Positions 9,694 through 17,077 of a DNA stretch of 64,000 nt are shown piece by piece. The translations under genes and the position numbers were made by a program. The stretch is from the NCBI RefSeq assembly GCF_026262505.1, contig NC_067207.1, positions 23,032,082 through 23,096,081 on the forward strand. The letters run 5' to 3'. Every line of letters begins with the position of its first letter. The stretch's first letter is position 1. Origin of the DNA: Trichomonas vaginalis G3. Lineage: Eukaryota; Parabasalia; Trichomonadida; Trichomonadidae. The notes under the pieces are model-generated. The model was not told the origin of the DNA. It saw nothing but the letters and a program-made list of their open reading frames with translations, and ran no database searches.

Positions 9694-9840
9694 CAGATTT
9701 TAGTCGCCTTAATTTTATTCAATTTTTTGATCTACTGACCACACATCTCGAATGTCTCCAAATAGTCTAAAAACACAATTTTATAGAAAATTAACAAAAT
9801 TTGGTTTACAAACATAACAAATTGTCAACAAATATAAAGT

Positions 9841-9870
9841 CTGCTGCTAACATATAAAAGGTAGCAGCAG
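9841..9870. repeat. Nine-bp-stem hairpin between two minus-strand genes
   Basis: CTGCTGCTA (9841-9849) is complementary to TAGCAGCAG (9862-9870) with a 12-base loop. It lies 19 bases after the stop codon of the upstream minus-strand gene, so it would be in that gene's 3' untranslated region. Confidence 0.5.
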
Positions 9871-9888
9871 TATGATTAATTTTGAAGC

Positions 9889-11172
9889 TTATTTGGATGT
9901 CTTCTTGCGACGTATAACTTCAAAATTCGGAAGGATTAAAGGATTGAATCGTTTTCGAGAAATAAATCGCTTATGGTGTTCTTTACGTCTTTCGGCTCTT
10001 CTCTTCTTCAGTTCTTGATCAGTATCTTGCAAATATCTTGATATAACATATTTTGGCTCAAAATCTTCTTCATATTCGGATTCATCCATAGGATCATCAT
10101 CGTATACTCCTCTCTGAAGAATATTGTACTGGGGGAATATTGCTGCGTCTTGATCTTCGAAAAAATCTTTATCTGTTCTAATTTCTTGAGTATTCTTATG
10201 AACGTGCTTGGTTTTGAAGTTCTTAGGTCCTGTGTCCTCAAGGAATCTACTTTTAGGGAAGAGAGTCATCTCATAATGTTTATCTTCTCTAACATCATCA
10301 GAATCGTTCGCGAGAGGACCTGCTTTTGGAATACCCAAGAAGTCATCCTTGAAATCAATTTGTGTCTCTTTACGGTCGATTTTTTCAACTAATTCGTTCA
10401 TCATTTGTTCTGCAACAGATTCATTAATCGATTCAATATCTTCGGCCATAGCATTTATCTGCCTTGATGCATCTGATGTCGAAATAGAGAAATCATCAAG
10501 GAATTGAGATAATGATACTGATACATCGGATTGAGACACATCACCTGAATCATAGGCTTGTTCATACTTATTATAATTGTAGTTAGGTTGTATTGGTGGA
10601 AGAATTTGATTAATATCTGGCTGATCGTTATTAATTTGAAAACCTTGGTCTTCATTGTAATCAATTGAGTTTAAGACAGGTTCTTCGTTATAATCTGGAG
10701 GGATTAAGGCATTTGCGGATGTATTATGAGTGAGAATTGATTGGGCAAATGGATCTGTTGGTTCATCTTGGCTGTATGACTTTCTACTCTTGTGTTTCTT
10801 CCTTTTCTTATTCATATTTCTATCTTGATAAGACTTGATACCTGAAGTATCGACTTCAACTTCAGGCAAAATGTAATCATTTGATTGCTGAGGATTTCTT
10901 TGGAATGCAAAACTATTATCTTGCATATTTTGAGCCGAATAATTATGTAAGGGCTCAATGTCAGCTTCAATTTCATTATTTTGTTTGGCGTTTCCAAAAT
11001 CATGCATGTTTGATTTATTATTCCGACTTACAAAGACATTCTGTGTATCAGGATTGATCTGGCCCTTTGTATTGGGGCCATTATCTCGCTTATGTTTTTC
11101 TGACGATATTTGGAAAACAAAAAAATGAATTGTCAAATGAAGAACCCATGGAAAAATCGAAAATAATACCAT
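9889..11172 (-). CDS. Uncharacterised acidic, asparagine/glutamine-rich protein
   Basis: A 427-residue frame from an ATG at 11172. After a hydrophobic start (MVLFSIFPWVLHLTIHFFVF) the protein is polar and apparently disordered, rich in Asn, Gln, Asp and Ser. It has a KKRKKHKSRK basic patch near the middle, an SVSVSLSQFLDDFSIS segment, and a strongly basic C-terminus (KKRRAERRKEHHKRF). No family was recognised. The N-terminal 20 residues may not be translated, because TCATTTTTTTG within them resembles an Inr; the next in-frame ATG lies about 55 codons in. The stretch is clearly protein-like in composition and fills the space between two host genes. Confidence 0.5.
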   Translation of the reverse strand: MVLFSIFPWVLHLTIHFFVFQISSEKHKRDNGPNTKGQINPDTQNVFVSRNNKSNMHDFGNAKQNNEIEADIEPLHNYSAQNMQDNSFAFQRNPQQSNDYILPEVEVDTSGIKSYQDRNMNKKRKKHKSRKSYSQDEPTDPFAQSILTHNTSANALIPPDYNEEPVLNSIDYNEDQGFQINNDQPDINQILPPIQPNYNYNKYEQAYDSGDVSQSDVSVSLSQFLDDFSISTSDASRQINAMAEDIESINESVAEQMMNELVEKIDRKETQIDFKDDFLGIPKAGPLANDSDDVREDKHYEMTLFPKSRFLEDTGPKNFKTKHVHKNTQEIRTDKDFFEDQDAAIFPQYNILQRGVYDDDPMDESEYEEDFEPKYVISRYLQDTDQELKKRRAERRKEHHKRFISRKRFNPLILPNFEVIRRKKTSK

Positions 11173-11941
11173 TCATATGTACCAAATCGTTCCAGATAAA
11201 ACAATTGAATTGTTGGAAATCAATTCCTTGAGTTTAGGGGTCAATTTTCCAAAATTGAGTTTCACTTATATAGTAGACTTCAAACTAATTCATTTCCAAA
11301 TAATATGTAAAAAATTTTACATAACGGTTTCCTCAAAAATTGTCAGATTTTTTGTTTTCTTGTTATTTCCTCCTCAGAGTATAAGTTTATCCTTATAACA
11401 CTAATACATTTCTATCCTAAATGATTTCCATGTATGAATAAATAATAAACAACATTAATATGCTAGCTAATTTAATAATTTTATTTGATATTTTTCTCTT
11501 TCTCAAGTTTTTGCTTATTGGGGAGAGATATTAGCTGCTCCTTAAATCTGAGATCTGCCTGCTTGATGTCAATTGTTATCCTTTTATTTTTGCACAGAGA
11601 TATAAAGCTATTTAGAGGCCATTGAGCTGAAGATTTTAAATAAATCAAAAAATTATGGGGTTTCATATCCTTATATTTTGTAGATGAGGATTAATTTGAA
11701 ACTGTTATACATTAGTTTCACTTTTGAGAAGCTCTGAGCATGTTAAACATCAAAGCAATGACATCGATCATTCACAGACACAGTATAAAGCGAAAAATTT
11801 GGAAGTTTGAAAAATAACGTATATTGCAAAACAACAATAAACTGATCATTTAAATAACAATATATATATAAATACAAATCATGTATAATCCATATAGAAC
11901 TAGGTAAAATAACTAAATAAATAAAACACAAAATTTGAACA
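11173..11941. other. Intergenic, nothing recognised
   Basis: About 770 AT-rich bases between two minus-strand genes. Short open frames of about 60 codons occur but have no coding character. Confidence 0.55.
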
Positions 11942-13135
11942 TTACTTCTTGAGCTTTGGCATGCCAGACTTTGATTGAGGCAGCTTGCTCATTGAAGTTA
12001 CAGTAATAGTAGTTGGTTTTGTAATCTGACTCATCCTCTTTGGAATAGTCTTTGTAGCGAGAACTTTCGAAGGAGGCGGTGTGCCATGCTTGTGCTTTGA
12101 TGTTTTCTGTTGTAATTGTGGTAGATTCGAGTTATTGACTTTGAGCATTTTAACCGTTTTTCCAAATAACTTGTCAGAGAAAGATAGGTTTCTAAACAGT
12201 GTGCGCTGATCGATTGCAAGAGGTTCAGCAGCATCTTCGCAAAACAAGGCTTCGACTTTTTTTGTTGAGACAAGAGGGCAAGTATGTTCCGTTGCCTCGA
12301 AGAGACCTTGCTCTCTGAATGATTTTGTAACAGCGGCCATCCATGGGTGATTAAGGGCTTCTTCTATCGTTAAGCGCTTCGTTATATCAACTGTCATCAA
12401 GCCTTGGATGAAATTCTGGCAATCTGGGGTTAAATGCTTTGGTATTGTATATTCGCCTCTCCTAATTTGCTGGAATAGCTGTGTCTGATTACGCTTAGTC
12501 CATGGTAACTGACCTGTAAGCATCGCATAAATAATAACTCCTGTGCTCCATACATCGCTAGTAAAAGCATTGTATGGGCAACCGCTAACACATTCCGGTG
12601 ATGCATAGCAAGGCGATCCACATGGAGTATTTGCAATTCCTGTCTGCCCAACAAATCTGGAAAGACCGAAATCGCTGATTTTGACATGTCCTTGTTCGTC
12701 GAGTAGTAAGTTTTCTGGTTTCAAGTCTCGATGGGCAATCCCTTTTGAATGAATATACGAAAGCACTGAAAACACTTGATAAACAATTGTTTTTGTTTCA
12801 TCTTCGGAAAGCTTGCCTTCATCGACAATGTGCTGGAATAATTCTCCATTGGGACAAAATTCCATAAAAATATAATAATTTAGATCATCTTTGAGTAAAT
12901 CATATAAAGTAATAATACCTGGATGCGTTAGTTGCTGAAAAATCTTGATTTCTATCTCAAATCTTTGTTCTAGTTCTGGAGAAGAGAGTCTTGATTTTGG
13001 AACAATTTTACAGGCCATGTATCTCTTTCTCGCTTCATCGTATGCGAGTTTAACAACGGAGAAAGCACCTGTTCCAATGGTTCCTCGGATCTGATAGGAA
13101 CCTATTTTATTCGGTGTCGAAACAGTCATCTCCAT
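11942..13135 (-). CDS. Ser/Thr protein kinase, CAMK/AMPK-like
   Basis: 397 residues with a complete kinase domain at about residues 12-268. Visible motifs are the glycine loop GTGAFS (21-26), Lys43 in ACKI, catalytic loop HRDLKPEN (135-142), DFG (155-157), and SPE (179-181) in place of APE. CGSPCYASPE and the helix ...TIEEALNHPWM are typical of the CAMK group near SNF1/AMPK and MARK kinases. The remaining 130 residues are basic and Ser/Thr/Pro-rich with no recognised domain. All catalytic residues are present, so an active cytosolic kinase is expected. Two ATGs occur in the first three codons (MEM). The substrate and regulator are unknown; T. vaginalis has a very large kinome with many such members. 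Confidence 0.88.
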   Translation of the reverse strand: MEMTVSTPNKIGSYQIRGTIGTGAFSVVKLAYDEARKRYMACKIVPKSRLSSPELEQRFEIEIKIFQQLTHPGIITLYDLLKDDLNYYIFMEFCPNGELFQHIVDEGKLSEDETKTIVYQVFSVLSYIHSKGIAHRDLKPENLLLDEQGHVKISDFGLSRFVGQTGIANTPCGSPCYASPECVSGCPYNAFTSDVWSTGVIIYAMLTGQLPWTKRNQTQLFQQIRRGEYTIPKHLTPDCQNFIQGLMTVDITKRLTIEEALNHPWMAAVTKSFREQGLFEATEHTCPLVSTKKVEALFCEDAAEPLAIDQRTLFRNLSFSDKLFGKTVKMLKVNNSNLPQLQQKTSKHKHGTPPPSKVLATKTIPKRMSQITKPTTITVTSMSKLPQSKSGMPKLKK

Positions 13136-13540
13136 TTTTTGTAAACTAAAGTTCTGAAGAATAACGAGAGAATTTGTAAAGGGTAATCTGGAGGATTATC
13201 AAATTTTGGCGGTAACCCAGCAATATTTTCACCAATTAATAGAGAATAATTTCCCCAAAGGAATTTTCATTTATCGCTGGAGTAGGTGACAAAAGTGCAT
13301 ACTCTTAAATTAACCTTAAATGTTGATTTTTCGATATTTTCGGTATTAACCTTATTGTAAATTTTTCCGGTGATAAATTTATCACACTGAGGTTATTTTT
13401 CCGGTGAGATTTTTAACCTTGATTTAATGAAATTAATATATATAAATTTTATTATTTTTAATTTCGAATGAGTATAATAAAATATTTTTTATGTGTTTTT
13501 GTTTTTGATGTGATTTGAATTTTTTTAACTCTTTTCAAAA
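13136..13540. promoter_or_regulatory. Divergent promoter region with repeated words and a palindrome
   Basis: Between the kinase (minus) and the transposase gene (plus). TTAACCTT occurs three times in one orientation (13310, 13346, 13413). TTTTTCCGGTGA occurs twice about 35 bases apart (around 13364 and 13397). A perfect 14-bp palindrome TGATAAATTTATCA lies between them at 13371-13384. The density is high for about 110 bases and suggests transcription-factor sites; the factor is unknown. Confidence 0.45.
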
Positions 13541-13550
13541 TCACTTCATT
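13541..13550 (+). promoter_or_regulatory. Inr of the MULE-type gene
   Basis: TCACTTCATT is a strong match to the trichomonad Inr, 11 bases from predicted start A (13543) to the ATG at 13554. Confidence 0.75.
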
Positions 13551-13553
13551 TTT

Positions 13554-15023
13554 ATGATTTCGGTGGACTTAGAGGAGCTTATTGCTTTTGGTATTAAACA
13601 GGAAGTCAAGGGCGGTGTCCCGTACAGAAGAAGAACGGGATCTCCAAAGCAATATGTCACTTATTCATGTTCGTATCCCCTATGCAAGGCAAAATTTAGG
13701 GTTGAAGAACAAAATGGAGTGTTTACTATAAGCAAAGTTAATGAAGAACATTGCCATCATATAGGAGTTGAAATGGGTTCACATTACGCGAGTAAATTTT
13801 ATCAAAAATGGATCGAACTTTATATTAAAAACGGTGGAAAGCAATTTCTTGCTCAAAAAGCATTTTTTGATAAGTTCGGAATTGATACGAATAACAAAGA
13901 AACGATGAAACTTTTCGCGCAGTCTACTGATGCTTTAAAGCACAAATTTTATCGCCTTGATGAGATTATTGCACAAAGATTATCAAACGATCCTTACACT
14001 TCTTTGGAAGCATTTTTGAATAATTTACAGGAAGAGTGCCCAGATGATCTCGTTCAATTTGATTACAATGGAGATTTTTCCGAGTTTACAATCATATATG
14101 CACCTTTTGCTGCAAAAGAATTGGTGCATAGCATTGATAACCCTCTCCACGTCGATTCCACTCATTCTTTAATTAAAGGAAAGATCCAATTGTTTGCAGT
14201 AACAATGAAAACAAGTCAAAACACAATTTTCCCCTTTTGCTATTTTTTAGTGAACCCTCAGACATCTGAAAAAATTCAAGAATGTTTGGTGAAATTCTGT
14301 GAGTTTGCGCACCTGGATCCACAGCATTGGAGCGCTGACTGTGCGCTAAACATTGCTCGCGCAATTGAGGACGGATTTCCTCTTGCGCAGCTCAGTTGGT
14401 GCGCTGTGCATGTTTTACGCGCATGTGCAAAAGTTGGAAGCTATTTTGACAATCCACAGAATTTTGAGAACTTCTATTTAGCAATGGACTTTTTGACATT
14501 ACGTGCAGATGCAACGAATGCAGAAAAGCTGGCTGAAGAGTCTGATGAAACATATGAGTTCTTGACAACAATGTTAGAAGAAGAAGAACCGCGCGCTTTG
14601 AAGTATTTCGATAAACAATGGAGAAGAACCAAAGAACATTGGATGATGTTATATCGTGGAGAAGGTGATTCCACGAATAACATTGCGGAATCACACTTTC
14701 ATCAATTAAAGCAAACATTTTTCTTGGGTAAGAAAAATGAGCGCATTGATGACATCGTCATAACTCTCATCACTGTTGTGATTCCAAATGCGATTATTAA
14801 GGTTCAAGTCGCTAATGTTTTGAATGAAGAAAGAGCAGTAAGAATTCTTACAAGGGCAGGTAATCAGATTGTTGAGCAAAGAGCTTCAAAACACGATGAA
14901 TGTTTGAAATTAATTCAACACATTTTGGAAATTGTCGAAAGCCGAAGGATTGAACCTAATGTCCTTATTCCATCTTTGAAGGCAATATTAAATTTGGCAC
15001 AAAGAAGTTTAAAGGAAGAGTAA
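13554..15023 (+). CDS. Mutator-like (MULE) transposase or domesticated derivative
   Basis: 489 residues from the ATG behind the Inr. The N-terminus has a zinc-binding pattern of the FAR1/WRKY-GCM1 type (CSYPLC ... HCHH). The MULE DDE core follows: Asp201 in HVDSTHS, Asp262 in WSADCALNIARAI, the conserved WCAVHVLRA (C-x2-H), and Glu379 in TNNIAESHFHQLK. The catalytic triad is therefore intact. I found no convincing terminal inverted repeats or target duplication around it. With a host-type Inr immediately upstream, it could be either an autonomous element's transposase or a domesticated host gene. A 121-bp tandem array starts about 200 bases downstream. Confidence 0.85.
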   Translation: MISVDLEELIAFGIKQEVKGGVPYRRRTGSPKQYVTYSCSYPLCKAKFRVEEQNGVFTISKVNEEHCHHIGVEMGSHYASKFYQKWIELYIKNGGKQFLAQKAFFDKFGIDTNNKETMKLFAQSTDALKHKFYRLDEIIAQRLSNDPYTSLEAFLNNLQEECPDDLVQFDYNGDFSEFTIIYAPFAAKELVHSIDNPLHVDSTHSLIKGKIQLFAVTMKTSQNTIFPFCYFLVNPQTSEKIQECLVKFCEFAHLDPQHWSADCALNIARAIEDGFPLAQLSWCAVHVLRACAKVGSYFDNPQNFENFYLAMDFLTLRADATNAEKLAEESDETYEFLTTMLEEEEPRALKYFDKQWRRTKEHWMMLYRGEGDSTNNIAESHFHQLKQTFFLGKKNERIDDIVITLITVVIPNAIIKVQVANVLNEERAVRILTRAGNQIVEQRASKHDECLKLIQHILEIVESRRIEPNVLIPSLKAILNLAQRSLKEE

Positions 15024-15232
15024 GCAAGATTAGATAATTTGGACTTTTTTTAAAATTAATGAATAAACAGTATATTTTTGAAGTGTAAGCTTATTTACCT
15101 GAAGCTATATTACTTAATATAACATTCAAAGTATTATTGCTATTTATTGGAGAACAAATTTATGTAATTTTCACATGAAAATTGATAAATTTGTATTTCC
15201 TTATGATAATCAATTTTTGTATTTGTAGAGAG

Positions 15233-15755
15233 TCTCCCTGCATGATATCAAGACTTGGCTATAAGTCTTTATCCATTTTTGAAAATTGTATTGTAAATTG
15301 TAAGAATTTCTGAATACTACTACTATAAAATATAATTGCTTATCAATGTATATTCTCCCTGCATGATATCAAGACTTGGCTATTAGTCTTTATCCATTTT
15401 TGAAAATTATATTGTAAATTGTAAGAATTTCTGAATACTACTACTATAAAATATAATTGCTTATCAATGTATATTCTCCCTGCATGATATCAAGACTTGG
15501 CTATTAGTCTTTATCCATTTTTGAAAATTGTATTGTAAATTGTAAGAATTTCTGAATACTACTACTATAAAATATAATTGCTTATCAATGTATATTCTCC
15601 CTGCATGATATCAAGACTTGGCTATTAGTCTTTATCCATTTTTGAAAATTATATTGTAAATTGTAAGAATTTCTGAATACTACTACTATAAAATATAATT
15701 GCTTATCAATGTATATTCTCCCTGCATGATATCAAGACTTGGCTATAAGTCTCTA
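15233..15755. repeat. 121-bp tandem repeat, four full units plus a partial
   Basis: Units start at 15233, 15354, 15475, 15596 and 15717, all with the word TCTCCCTGCATGATATCAAG. Copies differ at very few sites. One site reads G, A, G, A in units 1 to 4 (AATTGTATTG versus AATTATATTG), as expected if a two-unit block was duplicated. The fifth unit stops after about 38 bases. No open frame is conserved across units. Confidence 0.9.
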
Positions 15756-16209
15756 TTCATTATGAGTATGACCCCATTTTTTTACAAAAAGTGCCGAATT
15801 GCAACTTTGTCCCAATCTCTTTATCGCTGTTTTTTAGTTTTATTGATTTCCTCAATCCCATTTTTATCAATTGCGGTGCATATAACGATATAACCATTTT
15901 GTAATTCTATCGATTTATAATGTAATTTTAGAAATAATCCATTACTTTGAATCTCGAAATTTTTCAAATCAAAAATACAGATCATTGTCATATTAAATAG
16001 CAAGAAAACATAAAATCACACAATTTTGAATTAAAAAAATGATGAAATCTTAGGAATTCCTTAATGAAATCTATTTGGCTAAGCAATAACCAAACATTTG
16101 GCTGAAATGTAGCGTCAGATATCATAATTCTAATATTTTCGCTTAGGCTGGCAGAAAAATGAAATGAGATGGCAAGAACGGTTATTATTTTGGCTTTTTA
16201 GATTTCGAA
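15756..16209. other. Intergenic, nothing recognised
   Basis: Non-repetitive AT-rich DNA between the tandem array and the signal peptidase gene. Confidence 0.5.
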
Positions 16210-16752
16210 ATGTTTTCAATGACCAATTTCTTCAATAGGGGTTACTCCCTATTCTATATGTCAATGACTGCATTTTGCATTGTTGCAGGCTTTGGCGCTA
16301 TCATGGCTTACTTTTACTCTATGGATCCAGTTGTTGATTTTGCAGTTGACAAAGTTGACGGATTCGGTTATTCAAACAGAAAGTTCGAGGAAGCTAAACT
16401 TCTTTTCAACATCTCAGCAGATTTTTCAAAATTAGTTCATGTCAATACTCGCCTCTTTTATGCATACATCGAAGCCGAATGGGAAACAAGCAATGGAGTT
16501 AATAAACACCGTTCGATTCTCTGGAATAAACTTGTTTATCGTGAAAATCCATATGTTAATCTTACAAGTACTGAAGGAAGCTTCACTTTCCGTCAAGTTG
16601 GTGAATCAATGAAAGGAAAAACAATTAAACTTTACTTCCGCTTCCAACTTGTTCCGTTCATTGGCTTCTTTAAGACAGCAACTGTTAAATCCATAGAATT
16701 TACTCTTCCATCAGAGCATTTCAACGCACCAACTATCGACGTATTGTACTAA
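16210..16752 (+). CDS. SPC3: Signal peptidase complex subunit 3 (SPC22/23)
   Basis: 180 residues, the usual size for this family. One N-terminal membrane anchor (about residues 14-36) is followed by a lumenal beta-rich domain. Conserved features seen: FNISADFSKLVHVNTRLFYAYIEAEWET, matching the family's D...L..WNTKQLFvyl.AEYeT; then NKHRSILWNKLVYREN, matching NQVVLWDKIV. The protein is a non-catalytic subunit of the ER signal peptidase complex and is essential for cleavage in yeast. Two ATGs lie close together (codons 1 and 4). The stop codon overlaps TAAA. Confidence 0.9.
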   Translation: MFSMTNFFNRGYSLFYMSMTAFCIVAGFGAIMAYFYSMDPVVDFAVDKVDGFGYSNRKFEEAKLLFNISADFSKLVHVNTRLFYAYIEAEWETSNGVNKHRSILWNKLVYRENPYVNLTSTEGSFTFRQVGESMKGKTIKLYFRFQLVPFIGFFKTATVKSIEFTLPSEHFNAPTIDVLY

Positions 16753-17077
16753 ATTGTTTGTTGCCCGAAATTACGAAGGAATCTCTCTATATTATATTTT
16801 TTTTATTTCCTGATGCAAATAAAATTATTTTTTCTTACACAATCTAATAAAAGATAACTTCAAATTTACTTTTTACAATAGGAATTTTCATTTTAACATT
16901 TGTTTTATCTTATCAGATCTATTCGAAATATTTCAGTTTCATTTCATATACAAATATTTTGCATTATCTCAATGAGACATATTTCTGATATTGTTTCTAA
17001 AACACTAATTAAAAATTTGATGCGGCAATTGAAGGGATAATAATCGTCGGACATCAGTCTAATTAGAAAATTTCTTA
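16753..17077. other. Intergenic with possible Inr of MSH4
   Basis: No gene. TCAGTCT at 17054-17060 is a weak Inr candidate 22 bases upstream of the MSH4 ATG. Confidence 0.4.

Noticed and set aside
9601-9722. A spliced intron explaining the missing ATG of the TRP channel gene
   Set aside because: The conserved trichomonad splice signals (GTATGT-like donor and ACTAACACACAG-like acceptor) were not found in the right positions.
11481-11931. Two open frames of about 60 codons on the minus strand
   Set aside because: No start context, no Inr, and composition like the surrounding AT-rich spacer.
13300-15760. Terminal inverted repeats for the MULE-type gene
   Set aside because: I compared the flanks by eye and found no convincing inverted match; a computed search would be needed.
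15699-15893. Open frame at the end of the tandem array
   Set aside because: It runs out of the partial repeat into spacer and is not conserved in the other units.
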